NCBI RefSeq assembly: GCF_000283655.1 | Contig: NC_016624.1 | Span: forward strand, 62,001-126,000 | Direction: 5' to 3' | Source of the DNA: Azospirillum lipoferum 4B | GTDB lineage: Bacteria; Pseudomonadota; Alphaproteobacteria; Azospirillales; Azospirillaceae | Length of the DNA: 64,000 nt | In this document: positions 1-10,479 of the stretch, in pieces | Layout of the letters: each line of letters opens with the position of its first letter | How positions within the stretch are numbered: position 1 is the stretch's first letter | The notes under the pieces: model-generated | Told to the model about the DNA's origin: nothing | Databases searched by the model: none | What the model saw: the letters and a program-made list of their open reading frames with translations, nothing else | Made by a program: the position numbers and the translations under genes

Positions 1-195
1 GTGACCGAGGATCAGGTCAGGCAGATGGCGGAGTTCGAGTATGACGACAACACCGTCTCGCTGGGCCAGCGCAACAGCGGCGGCGGCAATGCCGGTAACG
101 GCACCATGAACAACAAGGGCGGCGATATGAAGAACGACGCCGCCCACGGCACCGCCAACAGCCTGGACAGCACCCAGCCGCGCAATCCGCAGTAA
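1..195 (+). CDS. Small Gly/Asn-rich hypothetical protein, possibly 5' partial
   Basis: The reading frame is open from the first base, which is a GTG, so the true start may lie outside the window. At least 64 residues are visible. The sequence is polar and glycine/asparagine-rich in the middle (runs such as GGGNAGNG) and ends in PRNPQ. There is no signal peptide, membrane segment or known motif. A tight hairpin follows the stop. I do not recognise the family; the low-complexity composition suggests a disordered small protein. The next gene is another small polar protein on the same strand. Confidence 0.45.
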   Translation: MTEDQVRQMAEFEYDDNTVSLGQRNSGGGNAGNGTMNNKGGDMKNDAAHGTANSLDSTQPRNPQ

Positions 196-198
196 GAC

Positions 199-216
199 CC
201 GCAAGGGGGCTTGCGG
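199..216 (+). terminator. Short GC hairpin after the first small gene
   Basis: CCGCAAG pairs with CTTGCGG around a GGGG loop, starting four bases after the stop codon of the first gene. No T-run follows, so this may be a 3'-end structure rather than an efficient intrinsic terminator. Confidence 0.35.
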
Positions 217-295
217 CGGATCTGAACGGACACAAGCCGGGGGCACCGGGAAGCCATTTGCCGGCGACCCCGTCCAACCGATGGAGAAAGCAAGG

Positions 296-514
296 ATGGC
301 GAACGCCAGCAAGAAGCACATGAGCCCCGGCGGTCAGGGCAAGGGCACCGGCACCGGCGCCACCACCGACCTGCCGGCCGGCGCAATCGGCGACAACGAA
401 GTGCTGTCGAACCGCGACAAGTCCCGCCATTCCGATGCCCGCGGGCTGGACAGCAAGGCGGTGCAGACCGAGCAGATGCAGGATCACGCGGCCAACCGCG
501 ACCCGGACAAGTAG
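296..514 (+). CDS. Small polar hypothetical protein (72 aa)
   Basis: The start at 296 is chosen over an in-frame ATG at 281 because GGAG at 283-286 is well placed upstream of it. The product (MANASKKHMSPGGQGKGTG...) is 72 residues, highly hydrophilic, and rich in Gly, Thr, Asp and Lys, with no Cys. It shows no membrane segment or motif. It resembles the many short disordered proteins conserved only within a genus. It converges on trkH, with a shared hairpin between the two stops. No function can be given. Confidence 0.5.
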   Translation: MANASKKHMSPGGQGKGTGTGATTDLPAGAIGDNEVLSNRDKSRHSDARGLDSKAVQTEQMQDHAANRDPDK

Positions 515-523
515 AACCCTGCC

Positions 524-551
524 GGGAGGGCCGGTTCCGTCCGGTCCTCCC
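524..551. terminator. Hairpin between convergent genes
   Basis: GGGAGGGCCGG pairs with CCGGTCCTCCC (one G-T wobble) around a 6-base loop. It lies between the stop of the small gene at 514 and the stop of trkH at 558. It has no long T-run on either strand and probably serves as a bidirectional 3'-end structure. Confidence 0.5.
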
Positions 552-557
552 GCGTCC

Positions 558-2018
558 TCAGCCCCGCCAGAACTGGGGCATGAACAGCACCAGCACGGTG
601 AACAGCTCCAGCCGGCCCAGCAGCATCGCCAGCGACAGCAGCCATTTGGCCGAATCCGGCAGGGAGGAGAAGGTGCCGGCCGGGCCGATGATGTCGCCCA
701 GCCCCGGCCCCACATTCGCCAGCGCGGTCACCGCGGCGCTGGCGCTGGTGATGAAGTCCAGCCCCAGGGCCATCAGCGCGATGGTGATCACGCTGTAGGC
801 GGTGAAGAACAGCGCGAAGAAGACGATCACCGATCCCAGAACGTCGTCGTCCAGCCGCCGGTTGCCGTATTGGCGCGGAAAGACGCCGCGGGGATAGATC
901 AGGTGAAGGAAATGGGTGCGCAGCACCGTCACCATCACCTCGAACCGGAAGATCTTGATGCCGCCGGCGGTGGATCCGGTGCAGCCGCCGATGAAGGTCA
1001 GCCCGAAGAAGACGCCGACCGCCAGATTCCCCCATTGGCTGTAATCGGTATAGGCATAGCCGGTGGTGGTGACGACCGACACCACGTTGAAGGCCACCAG
1101 CCGCAGGGCATCGTGGAAGCCGTGGCCGTGGGTCGCCGCCAGCCAGATGCTGAGCGGCAGGATCACCGCGGCCAGGAAGGCCAGATATGTGCGCACCTGG
1201 CTGTCCTTCCACAGCGCGTCGCGCTGGCCGGTCAGGGTGCGGACATACAGGACGAAGGGCAGGCTGCCCAGCAGCATGAACAGCGTCACCAGCCAATGCA
1301 GGACCGGGCTTTCGAAATGCCCGATGGAACTGTCGGAGGTGGAGAAGCCGCCGCTCGACAGGCTGGTCAGCGCGTGCACCACCGCCTCGAACGGCGTCAT
1401 CCCGGCCAGCCAGTAGCAGACCCCGCAGATCGCCGTCAGCCCGGCATAGACGCCGGCGATCGCCTTGGCGATCTGCTGGGCGCGCGGCAGCACCTTCTGC
1501 GACCGGTCGGAGGATTCGGTGCGGAACAGCTGCATGCCGCCCACCCGCAGCGCCGGCAGAACCGCGATGGCGACGCCGATGATGCCGATGCCGCCCATCC
1601 ATTGCAGCAGCGCCCGCCACAGCAGGATGCCCTCCGTCGTCCGGTCCAGCCCGACCAGGACCGTCGATCCGGTGGTGGTCAGCCCCGACATGGTTTCGAA
1701 GAAGGCGTTGGCGTAGTTCAGCGACAGCTCGGGGAAATGGCCGAACTGGAAGGGCAGGGCGGCGAAGGCCGCGGTGCTGGTCCAGGTCAGCGGCGTCAGC
1801 AGGAAGGCCTGTCTCAGCGACAATCCGCCATGCAGGTGGCATCGGGTGCCGAGCGCCAGCGCTCCGCCGCAGGCACCGGTGAAGGCGGCCGAATAGAGGA
1901 AGACCCCGGCGTCCGGATTGCCATAGGCGAAGTCGACCGCGGCCGGAATCAGCATCGTCCCGGCAAGCGCCAGCAGCACGATGGAGACGATGAACAGGAT
2001 CGGCCTGAAATTCGGCAT
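558..2018 (-). CDS. trkH: Trk potassium uptake protein TrkH, membrane subunit
   Basis: This is the K+-translocating subunit of the Trk system in the inner membrane, 486 residues, close to E. coli TrkH (483). The hydrophobic N-terminus (MPNFRPILFIVSIVLLALAG) begins directly with a membrane helix. Four imperfect P-loop selectivity repeats are recognisable from glycine-rich turns such as SGLTTTGSTVL near the first third, SSGGFSTSDSS in the middle, TTGYAYTDYSQWG, and ANVGPGLGDIIGPAG near the C-terminus. It lies 70 bases downstream of trkA on the same strand, so channel and regulatory subunit are probably co-transcribed. The assignment is secure by family length, repeats and neighbour. Confidence 0.95.
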   Translation of the reverse strand: MPNFRPILFIVSIVLLALAGTMLIPAAVDFAYGNPDAGVFLYSAAFTGACGGALALGTRCHLHGGLSLRQAFLLTPLTWTSTAAFAALPFQFGHFPELSLNYANAFFETMSGLTTTGSTVLVGLDRTTEGILLWRALLQWMGGIGIIGVAIAVLPALRVGGMQLFRTESSDRSQKVLPRAQQIAKAIAGVYAGLTAICGVCYWLAGMTPFEAVVHALTSLSSGGFSTSDSSIGHFESPVLHWLVTLFMLLGSLPFVLYVRTLTGQRDALWKDSQVRTYLAFLAAVILPLSIWLAATHGHGFHDALRLVAFNVVSVVTTTGYAYTDYSQWGNLAVGVFFGLTFIGGCTGSTAGGIKIFRFEVMVTVLRTHFLHLIYPRGVFPRQYGNRRLDDDVLGSVIVFFALFFTAYSVITIALMALGLDFITSASAAVTALANVGPGLGDIIGPAGTFSSLPDSAKWLLSLAMLLGRLELFTVLVLFMPQFWRG

Positions 2019-2088
2019 GATGTCTCTGGTCAGGGGAATGGGCGGCGGCGGGAAGGTAATGACGTATCCGGCAGGGCGATACCGCCGG

Positions 2089-3468
2089 TCAGAAGAACTC
2101 CAGCCCCACGGCGAACAGCTTTTCGACCTTGCGCACCAGATCGGCGGTGGCCATCACGATGACGCGGTCGTGCGGTTCGATCACCGTCTGGCTGGTCGGG
2201 ATGATGACCTCCCCGCCGCGGACCAGCGCGCCGACGATCATGCCGGCCGGCAGGCCGATGGACCCGATGGGGCCGCTGACCGCGCGCGAGGTCTCCAGCG
2301 CCTCGGCCTCCACCACCTCGCCGAAATTGTCGCCGATGGTCTGCACCGCGGCGACCCGCCCACGCCGGACATGGCGCAGGATCGAGGACACGGTGACCGC
2401 CGCCGGGTTGACCACCACGTCCATCCCCAGCCCGGCGACGATCGGCGCGTAGGACGTCTTGTTCAGCAGCGTGATCGCCCGCCCGCAGCCGGCGCGCTTG
2501 GCGAGAAGCGAGGTGAAGACGTTGGTCTCGTCGTCGTTGGTGACGGCGACGATGGTCTCGGCCCGGCCGACCTGCGCCTCGTCCAGGATCTCGTGGTCCA
2601 GCGCATCGCCGTTCAGCACCACGGTGCTGGAGCGCAGCGAGCGCGAGATCAGCTCCGCCCGCTCCGCGTTGCCCTCGATCATCTTGATGGAGATGCCGTG
2701 CATGTGCCGTTCGACGATCTTCGCCAGGTTGAAGCCGACATTGCCGCCGCCGGCGATGACCAGCCGGCGGGCCGGCGCCTCGCTGTGGCCGAACAGGGCG
2801 ACGACGCGGACGATGTCGGCGGTGCGGCAGACCAGATGCACGTCGTCGCCCAGCCGCAGCATGTCGTTCCCCTTGGGCACGAAGCCGGTGCCGTCGCGGA
2901 AGACGGCCAGCACCGCCGCGCGCACGTCCGGGAACATCTCGGTCAGGCGGCGCAGCGGCGTGTTGAGCAGGGGCGAGCTGTTCGTGCAGTGGACGCCGAT
3001 CAGATGCACCTTGCCGTCGGCGAGCGGCACCATCTCGAACGCGCCGGGGGAGCGCAGGCGCCGCGCGATGCTGTGGGCGATCTCCACCTCCGGCGAGATG
3101 ACGACGCTGATCGCCAGATGCTGGGCGGAGAACATCGACGACCATTCCGGCTGCAGATAGGCCTGCTTGCGGATGCGGGCGATGCGCAGCGGGATGTTGA
3201 ACACCGAATGGGCCACCTCGCAGGCCACCATGTTGACCTCGTCGGAATGGGTGACGGCGATCAGCATGTCGGCATCCCGCGCGCCTGCCTGGGCCAGCAC
3301 ATCCGGGTGCGAGGCATAGCCGACCATCCCGCGCACGTCGTGACTCTCGTCCATCCGCTGCGCCAGCTCGGTCGAGGTGTCGATCACCGTGATGTCGTTG
3401 TCTTCCAGCGCGAGGTGCCGCGAGATGCTGGCCCCGACCTGCCCCGCTCCACAGATGATCACCTTCAT
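2089..3468 (-). CDS. trkA: Trk potassium uptake regulatory subunit TrkA
   Basis: This is the cytoplasmic NAD(H)-binding gating subunit for TrkH. The start at 3468 gives MKVIICGAGQVGASISRHL, the classic beginning of the first Rossmann domain, and a 459-residue product equal to E. coli TrkA (458). Two RCK-N/RCK-C pairs are visible: GAGQVG near residue 7 and GGGNVGF in the second half, each followed by a TrkA-C module; the last ends near the C-terminus (VIEPHDRVIVMA). The frame stays open 19 codons further upstream but with no better start. trkH follows on the same strand. Confidence 0.95.
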   Translation of the reverse strand: MKVIICGAGQVGASISRHLALEDNDITVIDTSTELAQRMDESHDVRGMVGYASHPDVLAQAGARDADMLIAVTHSDEVNMVACEVAHSVFNIPLRIARIRKQAYLQPEWSSMFSAQHLAISVVISPEVEIAHSIARRLRSPGAFEMVPLADGKVHLIGVHCTNSSPLLNTPLRRLTEMFPDVRAAVLAVFRDGTGFVPKGNDMLRLGDDVHLVCRTADIVRVVALFGHSEAPARRLVIAGGGNVGFNLAKIVERHMHGISIKMIEGNAERAELISRSLRSSTVVLNGDALDHEILDEAQVGRAETIVAVTNDDETNVFTSLLAKRAGCGRAITLLNKTSYAPIVAGLGMDVVVNPAAVTVSSILRHVRRGRVAAVQTIGDNFGEVVEAEALETSRAVSGPIGSIGLPAGMIVGALVRGGEVIIPTSQTVIEPHDRVIVMATADLVRKVEKLFAVGLEFF

Positions 3469-3701
3469 GCGCCTGCCCCCGGCCTGTCCACGCTGCACCC
3501 CGGCCCAACCGGCCGATGTCAGCAAATGACGGCAATGGCGAAGCGTTGCAAGTCAAAGCGGATCCGACAGGACCGAGGCGGCCGGGAGCGGGGCGCAAAA
3601 CCTTCGCCCGGCTCCGTCCATCGAGCGCTCCCCCGGCGGGCGGTTCGGTGGCAGGATGCGGGGCGGAGCCTCCGTAAACCGACATCACCGAAGGAACATC
3701 C

Positions 3702-4307
3702 ATGTTGAAGCTGCGCTGGAGCCCCACCTCGCCCTATGTGCGCAAGGTGATGATGGTCGTCATCGAACGCGGGCTCGAGGACCGGGTGGAGCGGGTGGTG
3801 ACCGATCCCTGGTCGGCCGATACCGACCTGCCCAAGGAGAACCCGCTGGGCAAGGTTCCCGCCCTGACGCTTGCGGATGGCACCACCCTGTTCGACAGCC
3901 CGGTCATCGTCGAGTATCTCGATTCGCTCGGCGACCGGGCGCCGCTGTTCCCGCCGGCCGGGCCGGCACGCTGGACCGCGCTTCGGTTCCAGGCGACCGC
4001 CGACGGCATCTGCGACGCCGCCATCCTCCGCCGGCTGGAGTCCATGCGACCCGATGGCGAGAAGTCGGCGGCCTGGATGGAGCGCCAGCGCAAGGCGGTC
4101 GCCCGCGCGCTCGACCTGCTGGAAGCCGACGCGGCGGCGCTGGCCGGCGAGGACACCATCGGCACGCTCGCCGTGCTGGCGGCGCTCGGCTATCTGGATT
4201 TCCGCTTCGGGACCGAGGATTGGCGCGAAGGCCGGCCGGCGCTCGCGGCATGGTTCGACAAGGCATCCGACCGCGACAGCCTGCGGTGCACCGCACCGCC
4301 GGTGTAA
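3702..4307 (+). CDS. Glutathione S-transferase family protein
   Basis: The 201-residue protein has the GST layout. An N-terminal thioredoxin-like half starts MLKLRWSPTSPYVRKVMMV, with a Ser/Thr-Pro-Tyr segment near the glutathione site. The conserved ATLFDSPVIVEYLD-like segment (here GTTLFDSPVIVEYLD, about residues 60-74) holds the gamma-glutamyl contact. An alpha-helical C-terminal half follows. AAGGAA precedes the ATG. It is divergent from trkA and followed by a GC hairpin. The substrate is unknown; most such proteobacterial single-gene GSTs act in detoxification or thiol chemistry. Confidence 0.88.
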   Translation: MLKLRWSPTSPYVRKVMMVVIERGLEDRVERVVTDPWSADTDLPKENPLGKVPALTLADGTTLFDSPVIVEYLDSLGDRAPLFPPAGPARWTALRFQATADGICDAAILRRLESMRPDGEKSAAWMERQRKAVARALDLLEADAAALAGEDTIGTLAVLAALGYLDFRFGTEDWREGRPALAAWFDKASDRDSLRCTAPPV

Positions 4308-4352
4308 CGCTTGCAATAAGAGGGATGTTCTTCTCCGATAACGCGCAGTAAT

Positions 4353-4379
4353 GCGGCGCCCGATGCCGGCGGGCGCCGC
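4353..4379 (+). terminator. GC hairpin downstream of the GST gene
   Basis: A perfect 10-bp stem, GCGGCGCCCG with CGGGCGCCGC, around a 7-base loop, 46 bases after the GST stop. There is no T-run, so the efficiency of termination is uncertain. Confidence 0.5.
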
Positions 4380-4544
4380 TGGAGCATCGCCGCGCTGTTT
4401 ACGTTCGATTCACCATGACAGGCGGAAGATCGGCAGTCTACCGTCGCCAAAGCGGTCGATTTCGCGGGCGCAACGATGTTTCGATTGTGCGTCGCGAAAA
4501 CTTCACCGAACCGTCACCCAAACATCCAAAGAGAGGGTCTACCC

Positions 4545-7211
4545 ATGGCGTCGGCCGGCCTGCGGAGAACCGCGGGGCCGGTGCCGACAACCTCCAGACC
4601 GTGGGTGGCCCACATGGCAGATCGCGCCGACCAGCGCCGGCGATCCGGCATCAAGTCGAAAATGCTGATCGCCTTCGGCACCGTGGCGGCACTGCCCTGC
4701 ATCGCGGCGGTCGTCGGCTGGATGTCCTATGGCGCGGTCCGGGGCCATGTCGCCGACATCACGGGAACGCAGGTGCCGGTGCTCAGCGCCGCGCACGGCC
4801 TTGCCACCACCACGGCGCGGGTCCTGGCGCTGGGGCCGCTGATCGACGCCGCATCGTCGGAGGAGGACCTGACCAGGCTGCGCAGTGCGGCGGCGGGCCA
4901 GCGCGCGGAGCTGGACGGCCAGCTCGCCCGGCTGGCCGACGGGCATGGCGACATCGGCCGCATGGGCGAGCTGGCGGCCACCGCCCGCTCGCTGTTGGGC
5001 ACCGTCGACGCGTTGGGCGCGGCGACCGGCCGCCGGCTGAGCCTGCAGGAACAGCGCAGCGGCCGGCTGGCCGAGTTGAGCGACGCCCATGCCCGGCTGC
5101 TGGCGGCGCTGAAGCCGGACATGCAGGCCTCGCGCGAACAGCTTGCCCAGGCGATCACCGCGATGGTGGAGGCGACCTCGCAATCCTCCGAGACCATCGG
5201 CGGCGAACTGGGGCAGACGGTGATCCCACTGTTCCAGCTGCGCGGCGCGGAGGCGGCGCTGGCCAAGGCGCTGCTGATCGGCGCCTTCGAGACCGACCGG
5301 TCCAAGGTGATGTCGCTGTCCACCGATTTCGATTCGGCGCTGTCCGACCTGCAGGGCGCCCTGCGCCCGCTGGCGAAGAGCGAGGCGGCCGCCCCCGTCA
5401 TCGCGGCGATCAACGAGCTGACGGCATATGGTGACGGCGACAAGAGCGTCTACACCCGCCGGGTCCGCCAGCTGACCCCCGGCATCCCGGAGGAGGAAGC
5501 GCGCAAGCTTGCCGAAGCGCAGGCCGCCGCGGTCGACGAGATCGTCCGGCTGGACCGCGACGCCAACAGCCGCATGCTGCCGCTGATGCTGAATTCCCGC
5601 GGGCGCATCGCCGAGGCCGGGAACGCCATCGCGGAGCGGATGCAGGATCTTTCCACAAATGTGGTGCCGGAAGCCCAGCACCGCTACACCGTGCTGAGCG
5701 GCCTGATGGCCGACGCCAACCTGCTGGCCGGCAAGCTGGCCGAGGCCGGCAACGCGGAAACGCTGGCCCGGCTGTCGGCCGCACGCCGCACGCTGGATCC
5801 GCTGGCGGCGACGATCCGCAAGACCTTGCAGGAGTCGCAGGGCGATCTGGGCCCGGAGGTCCGCCGGCTGGCCGAGAATCTGCTGGAGCTGGGCTTCGGC
5901 GAGGTCGGCATCCTGGCGCTCCGCGGCGGCGAACTGGCCGCCTATGCCGAGAATGCCGCGCTGATCGACAACAACCGCAGCACCGGCGCCGCCCTGACCG
6001 GCATGGTCGACACGCTGGTGGAGTCGGCCGAAACCGCGACCGCCGAGGGGGCCGCCGCCGCCCATGACGCGCTGGAGCGCACCAACGAGATCCAGATCCT
6101 GCTGGCGACGGCCGGCGTGCTGCTGGCCGGGCTGATCGTTTCGCTCTATGTCGGGCGCCGGGTGGTCGGCCGGATGGAGGCGCTTGCCGACGCCATGCGC
6201 CGGGTGGCCGGCGGCGACCTGACGGTGGAGCAGAAGGCCGAGGGCAACGACGAGATCACCGACATGGCCCGCGCGCTGTTCGTCTTCATCGCCAACGCCC
6301 GCGCCATGGAAGAGGCGCATGAGAAGGTGGAGATCGAACGCCGCAACGCCGCTTCGGCCCGCCGGACCAGCATGCTGGAGATCGCCGACCAGTTCGAGCG
6401 CAACGTGCTGAGCAGCGTGGAGACCCTGGCGGAGGCCGCCCGCGTGATGGCCGCCCGCGCCCGCTCGCTGACCGACATCGCCGCCAATGCCAACGACCGG
6501 GCCGACGCCGCGATGCAGCTCTCCGGCGAGATGGCGGCGGGGATCCAGCAGGTGGCGACCGCCGCCTCGGAGATTTCGCAGTCGATTGCCGAGATCAGCA
6601 AGCGCACCGGCGAATCGGCCCGCATCATCGGCGACACCGCCGCCGGGGCGGAGCAGGTGAAGGCCACCGTCGCCGACCTGTCGAGCACGGCGGGGGAGAT
6701 CGGCACCGTGGTGGGGCTGATCGACGAGATCGCCGGCCAGACCAACCTGCTGGCGCTGAACGCCACCATCGAAGCGGCGAGGGCAGGGGAGATGGGCCGC
6801 GGTTTCGCGGTGGTCGCCGGGGAGGTGAAGGCCCTTGCCGGACAGACCGCCCAGGCCACCGCCGAGATCGCCCGCCAGATCGCCGCGACCCAGGCGGCCA
6901 GCCGCCAGACGGCGGAGGTGGTGGCGACCATGACCGGCAGCGTCCAGCGCATCGAATCGAATGCCTCGGCCATCGCCGCGGCGGTGGAGGAGCAGGCGAC
7001 CATCACCTCCAGCATCGTCGACAGCTCCCACCGCGTTGCCGTCGGCACCCAGGCGGCGTCGGACCATGTCGCCGGCCTGTCGGAGGCCGCGGCCAAGGTG
7101 CGCGCCCAGGCCGGCGACGTGCTGCAGGTGGCGGAAAGCCTGTCGCAGGAGGCGACCAGCCTCGGCTCCGCCGTGCATCTGTTCCTCCAGGAAATCCGGG
7201 CCGCGCGATGA
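4545..7211 (+). CDS. Methyl-accepting chemotaxis protein
   Basis: This is a transmembrane chemoreceptor signalling to CheA/CheW. The start at 4545 follows GAGAGG at 4531 and gives 888 residues; an ATG at 4614 ([10 protein letters not shown]) is the alternative. One membrane helix lies near residues 40-60 ([20 protein letters not shown]) and a second near 520-540 ([20 protein letters not shown]). Between them is an all-helical periplasmic sensor of about 450 residues, a size compatible with helical-bimodular-type sensors. A HAMP domain and a long coiled-coil signalling domain follow, with the hairpin tip [18 protein letters not shown]. No C-terminal CheR-docking pentapeptide is seen. A second receptor of the same build lies at 30036. 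The ligand is unknown. Confidence 0.93.
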   Translation: MASAGLRRTAGPVPTTSRPWVAHMADRADQRRRSGIKSKMLIAFGTVAALPCIAAVVGWMSYGAVRGHVADITGTQVPVLSAAHGLATTTARVLALGPLIDAASSEEDLTRLRSAAAGQRAELDGQLARLADGHGDIGRMGELAATARSLLGTVDALGAATGRRLSLQEQRSGRLAELSDAHARLLAALKPDMQASREQLAQAITAMVEATSQSSETIGGELGQTVIPLFQLRGAEAALAKALLIGAFETDRSKVMSLSTDFDSALSDLQGALRPLAKSEAAAPVIAAINELTAYGDGDKSVYTRRVRQLTPGIPEEEARKLAEAQAAAVDEIVRLDRDANSRMLPLMLNSRGRIAEAGNAIAERMQDLSTNVVPEAQHRYTVLSGLMADANLLAGKLAEAGNAETLARLSAARRTLDPLAATIRKTLQESQGDLGPEVRRLAENLLELGFGEVGILALRGGELAAYAENAALIDNNRSTGAALTGMVDTLVESAETATAEGAAAAHDALERTNEIQILLATAGVLLAGLIVSLYVGRRVVGRMEALADAMRRVAGGDLTVEQKAEGNDEITDMARALFVFIANARAMEEAHEKVEIERRNAASARRTSMLEIADQFERNVLSSVETLAEAARVMAARARSLTDIAANANDRADAAMQLSGEMAAGIQQVATAASEISQSIAEISKRTGESARIIGDTAAGAEQVKATVADLSSTAGEIGTVVGLIDEIAGQTNLLALNATIEAARAGEMGRGFAVVAGEVKALAGQTAQATAEIARQIAATQAASRQTAEVVATMTGSVQRIESNASAIAAAVEEQATITSSIVDSSHRVAVGTQAASDHVAGLSEAAAKVRAQAGDVLQVAESLSQEATSLGSAVHLFLQEIRAAR

Positions 7212-7263
7212 CGGTCGCGACGATTGTCCCGATGCCGTTGCAGCCCCGGTCACGAACGGGTCG

Positions 7264-7281
7264 GTTTCATAAAACTGACAC
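7264..7281 (+). promoter_or_regulatory. Candidate Pho box upstream of pstS
   Basis: GTTTCAT and CTGACAC form an 11-base-phased direct repeat separated by AAAA, matching the layout of PhoB sites (CTGTCAT-like heptamers every 11 bases). It lies about 130 bases upstream of the pstS start. A third, weaker heptamer may follow. The match to consensus is imperfect, so this is an inference from motif plus position. Confidence 0.5.
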
Positions 7282-7412
7282 GTAAACAAAACAAACCCGT
7301 CACCAGCGGTGGCTATGGTCACCGCGACGAAGAAGGCGGGTTACGTCCTCCGGCGAAGGCCGGGCTTTTCCACAACCCAACGACACCGTCCAAACCTATC
7401 GGGAGTTTTGCC

Positions 7413-8489
7413 GTGAAAACCATGACCTCGGCGTTCGTTCGCTGCGCCGCCTTTGGTGCCCTGGCCGTTCTGTCCGTGTCGGTCGCCCCGCTGTCGGTCG
7501 CCTCGGCCGCCGACATCTCCGGCGCCGGCGCCACCTTCCCGTATCCGATCTATGCCAAGTGGGCCGACGCTTACAAGAAGGAGACGGGCACGGGCCTGAA
7601 CTACCAGTCGATCGGTTCGGGCGGCGGCATCAAGCAGATCAAGGCCAAGACGGTCACCTTCGGCGCTTCGGACATGCCGCTGAAGCCGGAAGAGCTGGAG
7701 CAGGCCGGCCTGATCCAGTTCCCGATGATCATGGGCGGCGTCGTTCCGGTCGTGAACCTGAAGGGTCTGAAGTCGGGCGAGGTCAAGCTGTCGGGCACGG
7801 TTCTCGCCAACATCTACATGGGCGAGGTCACCAAGTGGAACGACCCGCAGATCAAGGCGCTGAACCCCAACGTCAACCTGCCGAACACCGCCATCGCGCC
7901 GGTGTACCGTTCTGACGGGTCGGGCACCAACTTCCTGTTCACCGACTACCTGTCGAAGACCAGCCCGAAGTTCAAGACCCAGATCGGCGCCAACACCTCC
8001 GTCCAGTGGCCGGCCGGCATCGGCGCCAAGGGCAACGAAGGCGTGGCCAACATGGTCAAGCAGACGGACGGCTCGATCGGCTACGTCGAATACGCCTACG
8101 CCAAGCAGAACAACATCACGTATCTCGGCCTGCAGAACAAGGACGGCAAGACCGTCGTTCCGAAGATCGAGGCCTTCCAGGCCGCCGCGGCGAACGCCGA
8201 CTGGGCCAACTCCAAGGGCTACTACGTCATCCTGACGGACGAGCCGGGTGCGGACAGCTGGCCGATCACCGGTGCCAGCTTCATCCTGATGTACAAGAAC
8301 CCGCAGGATGTCGCGACCTCGGCCGAAGCGCTGAAGTTCTTCGACTGGGCGTACAAGAGCGGCGCCAAGATGGCCACCGATCTGGATTACGTGCCGATGC
8401 CGGACTCGGTCGTCTCGCTGGTTCAGAAGACCTGGTCGCAGTCGATCCAGGCCGACGGCAAGCCGATCTGGACCGCGTCGGCCAAGTAA
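7413..8489 (+). CDS. pstS: Phosphate ABC transporter substrate-binding protein PstS
   Basis: This is the periplasmic phosphate-binding protein of the high-affinity Pst system. The GTG at 7413 is preceded by GGGAG at 7401 and begins [11 protein letters not shown]; it gives 358 residues with a clear Sec signal peptide cleaved near [14 protein letters not shown]. The mature N-terminus GAGATFPYP and the segments SIGSGGG and [11 protein letters not shown] are the phosphate-binding loops of PstS. Codon use is extremely regular, as in a highly expressed gene. It heads pstSCAB, with a 112-base gap before pstC and a candidate Pho box upstream. Confidence 0.97.
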   Translation: MKTMTSAFVRCAAFGALAVLSVSVAPLSVASAADISGAGATFPYPIYAKWADAYKKETGTGLNYQSIGSGGGIKQIKAKTVTFGASDMPLKPEELEQAGLIQFPMIMGGVVPVVNLKGLKSGEVKLSGTVLANIYMGEVTKWNDPQIKALNPNVNLPNTAIAPVYRSDGSGTNFLFTDYLSKTSPKFKTQIGANTSVQWPAGIGAKGNEGVANMVKQTDGSIGYVEYAYAKQNNITYLGLQNKDGKTVVPKIEAFQAAAANADWANSKGYYVILTDEPGADSWPITGASFILMYKNPQDVATSAEALKFFDWAYKSGAKMATDLDYVPMPDSVVSLVQKTWSQSIQADGKPIWTASAK

Positions 8490-8601
8490 CCACGGCCAAC
8501 CCGACCCCGGGATGCGCCGGCAGACGGCGCGCCCCGGGGGCATGATCCGCCGGTGGGGTTGGAAATTTCGCCGACCCCACCGCACGCCTCACGGAGCGGC
8601 C

Positions 8602-9591
8602 ATGACCGAGATCGCGCTGACCTTGACCGACGCACACGCTTCCACCGCCCGACGGGCCCGCCGCCAGCGCCTGCAGGATGCGGCCTTCCGCAACGCCACC
8701 CTCTTCTTCGCCCTGCTCGTCCTGTTCATCCTGGGCGGCGTCACGATTTCTCTCATCGACGGCGCGCTTCCGGCACTGCGCGCGTTCGGCTTCGGGTTCG
8801 TCACGACCGAAGTCTGGAACCCGGTGTCGGAGGAATTCGGCGCGCTCGCCCCCATTTACGGCACGTTGATCACCTCGGTCATCGCCATGGCTGTCGGCAT
8901 CCCGGTCAGCTTCGGCATCGCGCTGTTCATCACCGAGATGTGCCCGGCCTGGCTCAAGCGCCCGCTCGGCGTCGCCATCGAGCTGCTGGCCGGCATTCCC
9001 AGCATCATCTACGGCATCTGGGGCCTGTTCGTCTTCGCCCCCTTCATGCAGTCGACCATCCAGCCCTTCCTGATCTCCACGCTTGGTCAGGTCCCGGGCA
9101 TCGGCAACCTGTTCATGGGCCCGCCCTACGGCATCGGCATCCTGACCGCCGGCCTGATCCTGGGCATCATGGTGCTGCCCTTCATCACCTCCATCACCCG
9201 CGACGTCTTCGAGACGGTGCCGCCGATGGTGCGCGAATCCGCCTACGGGCTGGGCGCCACCACCTGGGAAGTGGTGTGGAACGTGGTGCTGCCCTACACC
9301 CGCACCGGCGTGATGGGCGGCGTCATGCTGGGGCTGGGCCGCGCGCTGGGCGAGACGATGGCGGTCACCTTCGTCATCGGCAACGCGCACCGCATCAGCT
9401 CCTCCATCATGGCGCCGGGCACGACGATCTCGGCCTCCATCGCCAACGAATTCACCGAAGCGGTCGGCGACGTCTACACCGCCTCGCTGGTGGCGCTGGG
9501 CCTGATCCTGTTCCTGTTCCTGATCACCTTCACCGTGCTGTCGATCGCCAAGCTGATGCTGCTGCGCCTGCAGCGCAAGGCCGGAGTCTGA
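8602..9591 (+). CDS. pstC: Phosphate ABC transporter permease PstC
   Basis: This is one of the two inner-membrane permease subunits of Pst. The start at 8602 ([14 protein letters not shown]) follows ACGGAG and gives 329 residues with six predicted helices. The ABC permease EAA loop is seen as [21 protein letters not shown] near residues 213-233. The first helix begins near [12 protein letters not shown]. It lies between pstS and pstA; pstA begins five bases after its stop. An upstream in-frame ATG at 8512 would add an unlikely Arg-rich leader. Confidence 0.96.
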   Translation: MTEIALTLTDAHASTARRARRQRLQDAAFRNATLFFALLVLFILGGVTISLIDGALPALRAFGFGFVTTEVWNPVSEEFGALAPIYGTLITSVIAMAVGIPVSFGIALFITEMCPAWLKRPLGVAIELLAGIPSIIYGIWGLFVFAPFMQSTIQPFLISTLGQVPGIGNLFMGPPYGIGILTAGLILGIMVLPFITSITRDVFETVPPMVRESAYGLGATTWEVVWNVVLPYTRTGVMGGVMLGLGRALGETMAVTFVIGNAHRISSSIMAPGTTISASIANEFTEAVGDVYTASLVALGLILFLFLITFTVLSIAKLMLLRLQRKAGV

Positions 9592-9595
9592 GGCC

Positions 9596-10477
9596 ATGAG
9601 CATGACAAGTTCCGCGGCGCTCGCCGCTCCGGCCGGCGGGCTGTACAACCGCCGCCGTGTCGTCAACAAGGTGGCGCTGTCGCTTGCGCTGGGCGCGGCC
9701 GGCTTCGGCCTGTTCTGGCTGGTCGCCATCCTGTGGACGCTGCTCTACAACGGGCTGTCGGCCATCAACATCGCCCTGTTCACCGAGAACACGCCGCCGC
9801 CGGGCGGCGAGGGCGGCCTGCTGAACGCCATCTTCGGCAGCGTCATCATGACCACGGTCGCCACCCTGGTCGGCACGCCGATCGGCATCATGGCTGGCAC
9901 CTACCTCGCCGAATTCGGCCGCGACCGCAAGCTGGCCGAGGTGGTGCGCTTCATCAACGACGTGCTGCTGAGCGCGCCGTCGATCATGGTCGGCCTGTTC
10001 GTGTACGAGGTGATGGTCATCCGCATGGGCCATTTCTCGGCCTGGGCGGGGGCCATGGCCCTGGCGGTCATCGTCATCCCCGTCGTGGTCCGCACGACCG
10101 AGGACATGCTGAAGCTGGTGCCCAACAGCCTGCGCGAGGCCGCGGCCGCCCTTGGCGCGCCGCAGTGGAAGGTGATCACCATGGTCGCCTACCGCGCCGC
10201 CCGCAACGGCATGATCACCGGCGTCCTGCTGGCGATTGCCCGCATCAGCGGCGAGACGGCCCCCCTGCTCTTCACCGCCCTGAACAACCAGTTCTGGAGC
10301 GCGGACATGAATGCGCCGATGGCCAACCTGCCGGTGGTCATCTTCCAGTACGCGATGTCTCCCTATGAGGACTGGCGCCAGCTGGCCTGGGGCGGCGCGC
10401 TGCTGATCACGGTCGCCATCCTGCTCCTCAACATCGGCGCCCGGCTGCTGGCCGGTCTCGGCTCGACGAGAAAGTAA
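9596..10477 (+). CDS. pstA: Phosphate ABC transporter permease PstA
   Basis: The second Pst permease subunit, 293 residues, has about six membrane helices and the cytoplasmic EAA loop ([19 protein letters not shown]) that contacts the PstB ATPase. The segment [11 protein letters not shown] is typical of PstA. It starts 4 bases after pstC and ends 2 bases before pstB, indicating tight translational coupling. Confidence 0.96.
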   Translation: MSMTSSAALAAPAGGLYNRRRVVNKVALSLALGAAGFGLFWLVAILWTLLYNGLSAINIALFTENTPPPGGEGGLLNAIFGSVIMTTVATLVGTPIGIMAGTYLAEFGRDRKLAEVVRFINDVLLSAPSIMVGLFVYEVMVIRMGHFSAWAGAMALAVIVIPVVVRTTEDMLKLVPNSLREAAAALGAPQWKVITMVAYRAARNGMITGVLLAIARISGETAPLLFTALNNQFWSADMNAPMANLPVVIFQYAMSPYEDWRQLAWGGALLITVAILLLNIGARLLAGLGSTRK

Positions 10478-10479
10478 CC

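Noticed and set aside
435-3708. Two 575-codon plus-strand frames antisense to trkH/trkA
   Set aside because: Shadow frames of GC-rich coding DNA without recognisable motifs.
4317-4341. Flagellar sigma-28-like promoter (TAAG...CCGATAA) before the first chemoreceptor
   Set aside because: The spacer is about 9 bases instead of the usual 11 and the -35 part matches poorly.
4539-7322. 927-codon minus-strand frame antisense to the first chemoreceptor
   Set aside because: Low-complexity Gly/Arg/His composition and no start signal; the plus strand encodes a complete chemoreceptor.
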